The position numbers and the translations under genes are program-made. The notes beneath the pieces are model-generated. The model was not told where the DNA came from. It worked only from the letters and a program-made list of their open reading frames with translations, and made no database searches. A stretch of 64,000 nucleotides of DNA from Nonomuraea typhae. Its GTDB lineage: Bacteria; Actinomycetota; Actinomycetes; Streptosporangiales; Streptosporangiaceae. Below, in pieces: positions 57,431 through 64,000 of the stretch. Numbering within the stretch: position 1 is the stretch's first letter; each line of letters starts with the position of its first letter. The stretch is from the NCBI RefSeq assembly GCF_009760925.1, contig NZ_VRLV01000004.1:498308-562307 (forward strand), read 5' to 3'.

Positions 57431-59935
57431 GTGCGTCGGTGGCCGTTCGAGGGACGACAGCGGGAGCTGGTGGCGCTCCGATCGGCGTTCGCAGGTGCGG
57501 AAACGCACGGCATGGTGCTGGTCGGCGCGGCGGGGGCGGGCAAGACGCGGCTGGCGCAGGAGGCGGTCGAGCGCCTCGGCCGCCGGTCGGAGTGGATCGC
57601 CGCCACCCGCGCCGCCGCCCGGATCCCCCTGGGAGTCCTCCTACCTTTGGTGCCGCAGGAGACCCCGATCGCCGCGGAACTCGCCCAGCTGGTCCGTGCG
57701 ATCCGCGGGCAGGTGGCCTCGTGGGGCGGGCGGCGGCACGTGGCGATCGGCGTGGACGACGCGCACCTGCTGGACGACATCTCCGCCGCGGTCGTCGCCG
57801 GCCTGATCACCACGCGGGCGGCGTTCGTGGTCATGACCGTGCGCGCGGGGGAGGCGCCGGCCGACTGCCTGGCCCGGCTGCCCGTGGAGGGCCAGGTGGG
57901 CGTGGTGCACGTGGACGCGCTGCCCGAGGCGGTGATGGACCGGCTCATCGACCACGGCACCGGCGGCCGGATCGACGTCGCGGCCCGCCGCCGGTTGCGG
58001 GCGACCGCGCGGGGCAATCCCGCCGCGTTACGCGACCTGCTGCACGGCGCGGTGCCGGGCGGCCTGTCCGACCACGTCGTCTCCCGCCTGGCCGGGCTGG
58101 ACACCGCGGTGCGCACGGTGGTCGAGATGGTGGCCTGCGGCGAGCCGGTGCCGCTCAGCCTCCTGGAACGCCGGGCGGGCGCCGAGCAGGTGGCGGCGGC
58201 CGAGGAGGCCGGAGTGGTGATCTGCGAGCGGGCCGAGAACCGGGTGCAGGCGCGGCTGGAGCATCCGCTGTTCAGCGAGGTGCTGCGGGCCAGGATGCCG
58301 GTGGCGCGCCGCCGCAGCACCTACCGCTCGCTCGCGCGCGAGCTGATGGCCACGCCGATGCGCCGCGGCGAGGACGTGCTGCGGGCCGCGCTGTGGCAGG
58401 TGGAAGGCGGCCACATCGTCCGCGCGGACCTGGTGCGGGGCGGCGCGCTGCAGGCGGTCGGCCGGGCCGGGCTGACGCTGGCCGAACGGCTGGCCCAGGC
58501 GTTCCGCGCGGCCGAGCCCGGACCGCGCTCGGACTGGCTCATGGCCGAGATCCTGGAATACCAGGGCCGCAGCGCCGAGGCCGCTGGACTCCTGCCCCCG
58601 ACCCCGCCCCACCAGCCGCGCGAGCGCGTCGCCTGGGCGGTGATCCGGGCCAAGGTGCAGTACTGGTCGCGCGGCGACCTGCCCGCCGCCATGGCCACCT
58701 GGGACCTCGTGGCCGGGCACCCGGTCGTCGAGGCGGCGCGGGCGTTCGTGCTGCTGTTCGCGGGCCGGTGCCGGGACGTGGTGCCCCTCGCCGAGCAGGT
58801 GCTGGCCGACCCGGACAGCAGCGCCCAGGCGACGATCTGGGCGGCCGCCGCGGCCACCGTCGCGCTGGGCTTCCTGGGCCGCCTGCCGGAGGCCGAGCGG
58901 ATCTTCGCCCGCGGCCACGCGGTCGCCGCCGCCCACACCGCCGCCCTGCCGGTCGGCCTGTTCCAGATGGAGGCGGGCGCCTGCCTGGCCCGGCTGGCCG
59001 CGGGAGAGCCGGGCCGGGCCGCGGCCATCGCCGCCGCCGGGTACCGGAACAGGCCGGACGGCGAGGCGCCGCTCCCGGTCAACGTCTGGGCGTTCTTCGG
59101 CGGCGTCGTCGCGCTCGCCCAAGGCCGCCTCGACCGGGCGGAGGCGTTGCTCCGCGAAGCCCGGGCCGGGCTGGAGCAGGCCGACACCCAGCGATTACAC
59201 CGCTGCTGCCTGGCCGCGCTGGCGGGGACGCGCGCGGTCCAGGGACGGCACGCCGAGGCGCTGGACCTGATGGCCCGCGCCGACAAGCTGGACAACGGCA
59301 CCAACCAGATCTTCGCCCCCTGGGTCGAGACGTGGCGCGCCTGGGCGGCCCGCGCCGGAGGCGACACCGCCGGGGCCCTCGAGCACGCCGCCCGCGCCGC
59401 CGCCCTGGCCGCCGCCGCTGGCCTGCCGTACGTGGAGGCGCTCGCGCGCTACGAGACGGTACGGCTGGGCGGTGCCGCCGACGTGGCCGCGCTGGCGGCG
59501 CTGCCCGGCGCCCTCCCGCGCGAGCTGGCCGGGGCCGCGCGGGCGCTGGCGGCGCGCGACTCCGCGGCGCTGGCCGACGCGGCGGGCGCCCTCGACCGGC
59601 TCGGCTACCACCTGCACGCGGCCGAACTGGCCACCGCGGCGGTCCGGGCCGACCGGGCCCGCGGCCCGTTGCTCACCGCGACGGCCAACGAGCTGCGGGC
59701 CAAGTGCCCGGGCGCGCGGACGCCGCTGCTGGCCGCGGACGGGCTGCTCCGGGACTTCCTCACCCCGAGGGAGCGGGAGATCGCCCTGCTGGCGCCCTGG
59801 CACACGAGCAAGCAGATCGCCGCCCGTCTGGGGCTCGCGGTGCGCACGGTGGACAACGCCCTGTCGCGGGTCTACGTCAAGCTGGGGGTTCAGGGGCGGG
59901 CGGAGCTGCGGGCCCATCTGGACGAGCTTGGGTGA
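57431..59935 (+). CDS. Large ATP-binding LuxR (LAL/MalT-like) regulator, paralogue B
   Basis: An 834-residue regulator, closely similar throughout to the one at 22100-24637. Both start RRWPFEGRQ, have Walker A (here VGAAGAGKTRLA), Walker B (AIGVDDAHLLDD), long Ala-rich helical repeats, and the identical-looking HTH LAPWHTSKQIA...GLAVRTVDNALSRVYVKLG. The GTG at 57431 is preferred (VRRWPFEG, preceded by GGCAGGATCC). An upstream GTG at 57392 would lie inside the promoter. Its 3' end overlaps the convergent SRPBCC gene by 59 bp. Targets unknown; the divergent SARP is a candidate. Confidence 0.87.
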   Translation: MRRWPFEGRQRELVALRSAFAGAETHGMVLVGAAGAGKTRLAQEAVERLGRRSEWIAATRAAARIPLGVLLPLVPQETPIAAELAQLVRAIRGQVASWGGRRHVAIGVDDAHLLDDISAAVVAGLITTRAAFVVMTVRAGEAPADCLARLPVEGQVGVVHVDALPEAVMDRLIDHGTGGRIDVAARRRLRATARGNPAALRDLLHGAVPGGLSDHVVSRLAGLDTAVRTVVEMVACGEPVPLSLLERRAGAEQVAAAEEAGVVICERAENRVQARLEHPLFSEVLRARMPVARRRSTYRSLARELMATPMRRGEDVLRAALWQVEGGHIVRADLVRGGALQAVGRAGLTLAERLAQAFRAAEPGPRSDWLMAEILEYQGRSAEAAGLLPPTPPHQPRERVAWAVIRAKVQYWSRGDLPAAMATWDLVAGHPVVEAARAFVLLFAGRCRDVVPLAEQVLADPDSSAQATIWAAAAATVALGFLGRLPEAERIFARGHAVAAAHTAALPVGLFQMEAGACLARLAAGEPGRAAAIAAAGYRNRPDGEAPLPVNVWAFFGGVVALAQGRLDRAEALLREARAGLEQADTQRLHRCCLAALAGTRAVQGRHAEALDLMARADKLDNGTNQIFAPWVETWRAWAARAGGDTAGALEHAARAAALAAAAGLPYVEALARYETVRLGGAADVAALAALPGALPRELAGAARALAARDSAALADAAGALDRLGYHLHAAELATAAVRADRARGPLLTATANELRAKCPGARTPLLAADGLLRDFLTPREREIALLAPWHTSKQIAARLGLAVRTVDNALSRVYVKLGVQGRAELRAHLDELG

Positions 59936-60413
59936 GCTCCTCGAAATACGCCTTCATCGCGGGATAGTAGGCGTCGAACGCGGGCGGCGGCGAGCCGTCG
60001 CGCGCGGCCACGAGCATGTCGAGGTAGTACTCCCAGCCGGGGCCGACGTCGCCCAGGTTGTCCTCGGTCTCGAGGTGGTGGACGAACTCCAGCCGGGTGG
60101 TCCCGCCCGACTCCGACAGCAGCAGCTCCATCCGCCAGACGCCGTGCTCGTCGAGCGAGGAGACCAGCAGCCGGCGCGGCGCCTCGCAGGCGTCGATGCG
60201 GACGTCCATCCAGGGAGCCTGGTCCTCGTGCACCATCTGCACCTTGATCGTACGGCCCGGCCCCGGCTCGCCCTCCCAGGGCCCGAACCAGCGGGCGGTG
60301 CGCTCGGACTCCGTGAGGCTGGCCCAGACGTCGTCGATGGGCGCCCGGAAGGTGCGCGTGAGAACCAGTCTGCTGCCGGTGCCGGCGCGCAGGAGTTGCG
60401 CGGTGGGCTTCAT
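59877..60413 (-). CDS. SRPBCC/AHSA1-domain protein
   Basis: A 178-residue START-like protein: RLVLTRTFRAPIDDVWASLTE, in pieces LVLTRTFRAPIDDVW and LTESERTARWFGPWEG, then TTRLEFVHHLETED and a C-terminal helix (WEYYLDMLVAARDG). Such proteins paired with ArsR repressors bind an unknown hydrophobic ligand. The start overlaps the arsR stop by 4 bp (60410-60413). Its last 59 bp overlap the end of the LAL gene. Confidence 0.83.
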   Translation of the reverse strand: MKPTAQLLRAGTGSRLVLTRTFRAPIDDVWASLTESERTARWFGPWEGEPGPGRTIKVQMVHEDQAPWMDVRIDACEAPRRLLVSSLDEHGVWRMELLLSESGGTTRLEFVHHLETEDNLGDVGPGWEYYLDMLVAARDGSPPPAFDAYYPAMKAYFEELTQARPDGPAAPPAPEPPA

Positions 60414-60772
60414 GCGGTCTCCTCTGTGGCCTGCCCGCCCGATTCGCCGGTGCGGCGCTCGCGGCGGGTCCGGTAAACCTCGGTCTCCAGGGCGTCGAAG
60501 CGGCGCTCCCAGACGGACGGCTGCGCGAACTGGCCGAGCCAGGCGGCGAGTTCGGTCAGCCGCCGGGTGTCGAGCTCGTAGAGGCGCTGCCTGCCCACGA
60601 GCTCGTCGTGGACCAGGCCGGCTTCCCTGAGCACGCGCAGGTGGCGGCTCACGGCCGGCCGGCTGATCGGGAAACGCCCGGCGATCTGCCCGGCGGACAG
60701 TCGCTCCGCGCGCAGCATGAGCAGGATCTCCCTGCGCACCGGATCGGCGATCGCGCCGGCCACCTCGTCCAT
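60410..60772 (-). CDS. ArsR-family repressor
   Basis: A 120-residue winged-HTH protein: VAGAIADPVRREILLMLRAE, then LSAGQIAGRFPISRPAVSRHLRVL, in pieces LSAGQIAGRF and ISRPAVSRHLRVLREAGLV, and wing VGRQRLYELD. The metal-binding cysteines of classical ArsR/SmtB are absent, as is usual in the group that pairs with SRPBCC proteins. A perfect palindrome lies 8 bp upstream of the ATG, indicating autorepression of this two-gene unit. Confidence 0.87.
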   Translation of the reverse strand: MDEVAGAIADPVRREILLMLRAERLSAGQIAGRFPISRPAVSRHLRVLREAGLVHDELVGRQRLYELDTRRLTELAAWLGQFAQPSVWERRFDALETEVYRTRRERRTGESGGQATEETA

Positions 60773-60780
60773 ACCGGAAA

Positions 60781-60800
60781 GCGTAACATGATGGTTACGC
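60781..60800. promoter_or_regulatory. ArsR operator palindrome
   Basis: GCGTAAC-ATGATG-GTTACGC, perfect 7-bp arms, directly before the arsR gene (start at 60772). It sits at the likely transcription start and is the natural ArsR site. Confidence 0.65.
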
Positions 60801-60855
60801 GTTTCGTAAGGGCGCCGTAAGACCTCGGAGGGGGAGGAGGGTGTTACCTGGAGTC

Positions 60856-61368
60856 ATGAACCTCTTCAGGAAGCCCGTGACCTGGGTGGTCGCCGTCCTG
60901 GCCGCGGTGGTCCTGTCGATCGGCCTGTACCTCTTCCAGCCGTGGCGGCTGTTCACCACGGTCGAGGTGAACGAGGCGCTGCCCGCCGTACCGGCTCCTG
61001 CGGCCTCGGCGCCCGCCGGCGCTCCCGCGGTCCAGAGGCTGGCCGGGGGCAGGTTCCGCAGCCACGAGCACCCGACCAAGGGCACCGCCACGATCCTGCG
61101 GCTGCCGAACGGCGACAGGGTGCTGAGGATCGAGAACCTCTCCACCTCCGACGGCCCCGACCTGCGGGTCTGGCTCACCGATCAGCCGGTGACCGGCGAC
61201 TGGTTCAGCGTGGGCAAGGGCAGGACGCTGGAACTGGGCCATCTCAAGGGCAACAAGGGCAACGCGAACTACGCCATCCCCGCCGGCGCCGATCTCGGCG
61301 TGCTCAAGAGCGTGACGATCTGGTGCAAGCGATTCAGCGTGTCCTTCGGCGCCGCGGCCCTGGCCTGA
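60856..61368 (+). CDS. Membrane-anchored DM13-domain protein
   Basis: A 170-residue protein: short cytoplasmic start (MNLFRKP), one TM helix (about residues 8-27), an Ala/Pro linker (PAVPAPAASAPAGAPA) and a DM13 domain (about 65-170) with SHEHPTKGTATIL, LRVWLTDQP and the final VTIWCKRFSVSFGAAAL, whose cysteine is the conserved DM13 residue. DM13 domains are proposed electron-transfer or redox domains. The start is uncertain: ATG at 60856 or GTG at 60841, which sits directly on GGAGGAGG. It probably faces outside the cell. Confidence 0.78.
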   Translation: MNLFRKPVTWVVAVLAAVVLSIGLYLFQPWRLFTTVEVNEALPAVPAPAASAPAGAPAVQRLAGGRFRSHEHPTKGTATILRLPNGDRVLRIENLSTSDGPDLRVWLTDQPVTGDWFSVGKGRTLELGHLKGNKGNANYAIPAGADLGVLKSVTIWCKRFSVSFGAAALA

Positions 61369-61404
61369 GGCCGGGGGCGGCGTGACCCGTACCCGGGCGA
61401 CGCG

Positions 61405-62472
61405 CTACGACGCGGCCGGCCGCGCGCCCAGCTCGGTCAGCGCCCGCAGCACCGCCGCGCTGCTCGCGGCGCTGCGCGTCAGCAGATGCACCTCCCACGG
61501 CCCCGGCAGCTCCGCCTCCAGCCCCGCCCACAGATAGGCGAAGCTCGTCGCCGGATCGAGCCCGCCGCGGCCGGCGCCGAACAGCGGGAAGCAGATCGAG
61601 CGCAGCGGCGGGGTGAACGTCTCGCGCTCCTGGCCGGCGAGCCGGAAGGCGTTGCGCACCGCGCGCAGCGTCCCGGTGGGATCCACGTCGTAGTCGTTGG
61701 TGTGGGTCCGGGGGATCGCGGTCGCCGCGTGGTAGATCCGCCTGATCCCGGTCCAGGCGAGTTCGCCGGAAGAGGTGGCCACCACGGTGCCCGGCGCGAC
61801 GGCCAGCCCCTCGCGGGCGTGCGCGCGCAGCCAGTCCCGCAGCTCCCGCTGGAGCACGTCGTCGACCAGTTCGCCGGCCTCGTTCCTGCGGGCGGCGGCC
61901 GCGCGCAGGCCGGCCGACAGCGACGACTTGAAGATCTTGGACATCTCCAGGTACACGTTCTCGGAGGAGACCAGGATGTCCACGTCGCGCAGCGCCTGCA
62001 CCGGCATGCGGCACAGCGTGAGGCATCGCCCGTGCCCGAGCGTGAGCCGGCGGCGCGCGCCCACGGGCAGTCCCTCCTCGGCCGCGGGCCGGTCGTGCAG
62101 CCGCAGGATCTCCTCGGCGACGTACTCCACGATCAGGTGCTCGTGATGCTTGCGGAACCGCTCCGGCGAGACCGCGTACACCTCGGCCGCGCGCCGCCTG
62201 CGGCTCTGGGCCGGCCAGTCCCGGGTCCCCGCGACGACCCCGAACGTGTATGCGCAGGCGGTGGCGAGCGTGCCGTCGGCCATGCCGCCCACCACCCGTT
62301 CGAGCAGGGCGGTGATCGCCGACGGCGTCAGCTCCTCGTCGCCGGCCCCGGCCGCGGCGGCCAGGGCGGGCAGCGGCGAGTGGCGCAGCCGCAGCAACCC
62401 GCGCTCACGCACCGTCCTGAGCTCCGCGACGAGGTCGGCGTGCCTGATCACCGAGGGCATGCGATCATCCAT
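61405..62472 (-). CDS. Macro-domain protein (ADP-ribose-binding/hydrolase type)
   Basis: A 355-residue protein. Residues about 165-350 form a macro domain: VDILVSSENVYLEMSKIFKS (the Asn-containing strand and loop), APGTVVATSSGELAWTGIRRI, IYHAATAIPR, then ICFPLFGAGRGGLDPATSFA (the glycine-rich distal-ribose loop). Macro domains bind or hydrolyse ADP-ribose derivatives. The 160-residue N-terminal part is helical and unrecognised. The start is 62472 (MDDRMPS) or 62460; the former overlaps the RES stop by 8 bp. It is the last gene of the CHAT/RES unit, so it may clear or reverse products of the RES enzyme. Confidence 0.75.
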   Translation of the reverse strand: MDDRMPSVIRHADLVAELRTVRERGLLRLRHSPLPALAAAAGAGDEELTPSAITALLERVVGGMADGTLATACAYTFGVVAGTRDWPAQSRRRRAAEVYAVSPERFRKHHEHLIVEYVAEEILRLHDRPAAEEGLPVGARRRLTLGHGRCLTLCRMPVQALRDVDILVSSENVYLEMSKIFKSSLSAGLRAAAARRNEAGELVDDVLQRELRDWLRAHAREGLAVAPGTVVATSSGELAWTGIRRIYHAATAIPRTHTNDYDVDPTGTLRAVRNAFRLAGQERETFTPPLRSICFPLFGAGRGGLDPATSFAYLWAGLEAELPGPWEVHLLTRSAASSAAVLRALTELGARPAAS

Positions 62473-63124
62473 CCGCCACGGGCGAGGTGACATAGGCCCG
62501 GTAGGGGCGCAGGATCACGTTCAGCCAGGTCAGACCGCTCTCGGAGTCCAGGTCCACGTGCAGCGGAGTAGGGGTCAGCGGGGCGGGGCCGCACCGGTCC
62601 CGGAAGAGGACCAGGCAGCGGTGCGGCAGGTTCCGGCGCGAGATCCACTCCAGTCCCGCCGCGTCCTCGTCGATCGCGCGCAGCCAGTGCGCCCAGCGCC
62701 GGGTGCGCGGGTAGTCGAGCGGCTGGGCCTGGATCAGCCATTCGTCCTGGGCGACCGCCGCCAGGGCAGGGGTGCTGGACAGGGTGATGAGCGCGATCTC
62801 CCGCGTGGTCTCCAGCAGCGACAGCCGCTTGCCGGTGACGGTCACGTGCGGCAGCTGGCGCAGCCCCACCCCGTCGAAGCCCACCGAGCGCAGCAGGAAC
62901 TCGGCCAGCGCGGTGCTCTGCTCGTAGGCCAGGTAAACGTGCTGGTAGCGGTCCTCTGCCGTGCCGTCGAACCGCCCGCCGGCCAGGCCGGGCCGGGGGA
63001 GGCGGTCGACGAACTGCTCACACGGGCGCTTGCGGCTGTGGACCCGCCACAGCGGCGTCCCCTTCGGCAGGATGACGCGGTGGGGAACGAAGCCGCGCCC
63101 GGCCGGCGGGTTCTCGTCGGGCAT
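62465..63124 (-). CDS. RES-domain NAD-degrading toxin-like enzyme
   Basis: A 219-residue RES protein. The conserved Arg is in PLWRVHSRKR, GRFDGTAEDRYQHVYLAYEQ has the Tyr/Glu region in pieces GRFDGTAEDRYQ and VYLAYEQSTALAEFLLR, and the C-terminal part has the family's conserved polar residues (DEWLIQAQPLDYPRTRRWA). RES enzymes include the NAD+ phosphorylase toxin MbcT and the ADP-ribosylating ParT. The ATG at 63124 begins 1 bp after the upstream stop. A cognate antitoxin-like protein is encoded directly upstream, and a macro-domain protein downstream. Confidence 0.82.
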   Translation of the reverse strand: MPDENPPAGRGFVPHRVILPKGTPLWRVHSRKRPCEQFVDRLPRPGLAGGRFDGTAEDRYQHVYLAYEQSTALAEFLLRSVGFDGVGLRQLPHVTVTGKRLSLLETTREIALITLSSTPALAAVAQDEWLIQAQPLDYPRTRRWAHWLRAIDEDAAGLEWISRRNLPHRCLVLFRDRCGPAPLTPTPLHVDLDSESGLTWLNVILRPYRAYVTSPVADG

Positions 63125-63125
63125 C

Positions 63126-63740
63126 TCAGCAGTCCTCCAGCAGCGCCTCGGCGGCCTCGACCAGCCGCGCGTCGGTGGGTGTCCTGGCCGGGACGCCGTC
63201 GAGCAGGGCATTGGCCCCCAGCCACCAGCCGGCGGCGCCCCACGGGTCCAGGCCCGCGCCGAGAATCTCGTTGACCGCCCGCACGGTGGGCAGCAGCGCG
63301 CCCGCGGCGTCGAACTGGAAGGCGGGCGCGACCTTGGTGCCGTCCCCGCGCGGCAGCCACAGCAGCTCCGGCACGTCCGGGTCGCGGACCTGCCCGGCGT
63401 CGAGCACGGGCGTCTCCAGCAGCTTCTCGCGGGCCCGGAACACCTCCTCGTCCACGGCGAGGTCGGCCATGCCGGCCAGTGCCTCCCGCAGGGTGGCCAG
63501 GTCGTCCAGCGAGAGCGCCGGACCCCGGTGGCCGAGCTCGGCCGCGATGCGCAGCCGTACCTCGTGATCCTCGGGCAGGTGGCGCCTGAGCAGGTCGAGG
63601 AAGTCCGACCAGGCGCGCACGGCGCTCTCGTGATCGTCGAGCCGGACCCGGAGCAGCAACTGGCGGGCCAGCAGCCATGCCGGCTCGTCGAGATGCGAGC
63701 AGAGCTCAGGCAGCCGGGCCAGGAGATACGCGACCAGCAT
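63126..63740 (-). CDS. Protein with Xre/MbcA/ParS-like toxin-binding C-terminus (putative antitoxin)
   Basis: A 204-residue protein. Its last 65 residues, APAFQFDAAGALLPTVRAVN followed by DPWGAAGWWLGANALLDGVPA, follow the pattern of the toxin-binding domain of antitoxins paired with RES toxins (FQFD-x-G-x4-P..., then WL-x2-N-x2-L-x-G-x-P). Residues about 90-125 (REKLLETPVLDAGQV) resemble the linker where DNA-binding helices usually sit, but no HTH is recognisable. The first 85 residues are helical, HEAT/TPR-like. It directly precedes the RES gene, the normal order for such modules, and abuts the CHAT gene (TAG immediately before ATG). The assignment is by pattern and context. Confidence 0.6.
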   Translation of the reverse strand: MLVAYLLARLPELCSHLDEPAWLLARQLLLRVRLDDHESAVRAWSDFLDLLRRHLPEDHEVRLRIAAELGHRGPALSLDDLATLREALAGMADLAVDEEVFRAREKLLETPVLDAGQVRDPDVPELLWLPRGDGTKVAPAFQFDAAGALLPTVRAVNEILGAGLDPWGAAGWWLGANALLDGVPARTPTDARLVEAAEALLEDC

Positions 63741-64000
63741 CTACGCCTCCCCGACGGCCGTGAACGCCGCCCAGTGCCGGGGGTGGGCGGAGTCCGCCAG
63801 CCACTCCCAGGGATCCAGCGACTCCAGGCGGTACACCGCGTCCTCCAGCCGCTCGGACAGTGCCGGGTCGCCCGCGGCGGCGTTGCGCGCCCGTTCGACC
63901 AGGTCCTTGTACGCGGCCCGGTGCTCCTCCCTGCTCCGCCCGGCGAACGCCGACTGCGCCGCCCGCAGCGCCGCCGCCGGAGACATGCGCGCGAGCCGCG
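63741..64000 (-). CDS. C-terminal end of a CHAT-domain (caspase-like) protease, 5' partial
   Basis: The frame runs open to the right edge. The visible 85 residues read RLARMSPAAALRAAQSAF..., then DLVERARNAA and finally SAHPRHWAAFTAVG. This is the standard end of CHAT proteases: a helix ALR-x-AQ, a charged linker, then HP-x-x-WAAF-x-x-x-G. The catalytic His/Cys part, and any TPR or sensor region, must lie beyond the window. An ATG at 63986 could also start an 81-residue protein, but the in-frame continuation and the domain logic favour a longer gene. Its stop abuts the ATG of the putative antitoxin. Confidence 0.6.
   Translation of the reverse strand, partial: RLARMSPAAALRAAQSAFAGRSREEHRAAYKDLVERARNAAAGDPALSERLEDAVYRLESLDPWEWLADSAHPRHWAAFTAVGEA

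Noticed and set aside
61369..61404. Possible terminator between the DM13 and macro-domain genes
   Set aside because: Only short, interrupted GC stems are visible; not enough to call.

Overview
The window is very GC-rich, with codons ending overwhelmingly in G or C, many GTG starts and long runs of genes joined by 4-bp ATGA or GTGA overlaps. Together with decaprenyl-phosphate-type prenyl chemistry, a BTAD/SARP regulator, giant LuxR (LAL) regulators and secreted phospholipase A2 and PhoX proteins, this points to a filamentous actinomycete chromosome. A Streptosporangiales-like host (Nonomuraea or a relative) is my guess from protein flavour only. No tRNA, rRNA, CRISPR array, integrase or transposase was seen.

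Layout. 1-5.1 kb: end of an amidohydrolase gene, a secreted phospholipase A2, small membrane proteins with a TetR regulator, and a phospholipase-D-like protein. 5.1-7.5 kb: a TetR regulator divergent from an FAD monooxygenase plus a small membrane protein. 7.5-12.2 kb: an assimilatory nitrate operon (NarK transporter, molybdenum nitrate reductase, FAD/2Fe-2S electron-transfer subunit). 12.3-13.7 kb: a secreted M28 peptidase. 13.9-22.0 kb: a sugar locus with all four enzyme types that make UDP-2,3-diacetamido-glucuronic acid (WbpA/B/E/D-like), plus a GT2 and a double-domain GT4. 22.1-24.6 kb: a LAL regulator with a close paralogue at 57.4-59.9 kb; the two share a 25-bp promoter element.

26.7-38.9 kb is a carbohydrate-catabolic island: a secreted GH114 endo-polygalactosaminidase-type hydrolase, a GH4 glycosidase, a sugar ABC importer without its ATPase, an SMP-30 lactonase, a Zn-dehydrogenase, a D-threonine-aldolase/D-serine-dehydratase-fold PLP enzyme, an SDR, an FAH-type hydrolase, an amidohydrolase and an IclR regulator. 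Each of its six promoters carries a 17-bp palindrome of the form ATTCCG-N5-YRGAAT. I infer an IclR-controlled pathway for an alpha-galactosamine-type polymer in which a PLP ammonia-lyase replaces the usual sugar-acid dehydratase. 39.0-41.1 kb: an APC permease and its TetR regulator with two matching operators.

41-55.7 kb: a cell-surface glycan or glycolipid locus in two divergent operons (two GT87 enzymes, methyltransferase, NodB deacetylase, four related GT2 domains, class-III aminotransferase, epimerase, UbiA prenyltransferase, EEP phosphatase, acyltransferase-3/GT2 fusion, flippase-like protein). 55.7-61.4 kb: SARP and LAL regulators, an ArsR/SRPBCC pair and a DM13 protein.

61.4-64.0 kb (minus strand, running in from beyond the right edge) is the most unusual unit: the C-terminal end of a CHAT protease, a protein with an Xre/MbcA/ParS-like toxin-binding domain, a RES-domain NAD-consuming enzyme and a macro-domain protein, with essentially no spacing between genes. 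I propose it as a protease-linked, NAD/ADP-ribose-centred toxin or defence system.
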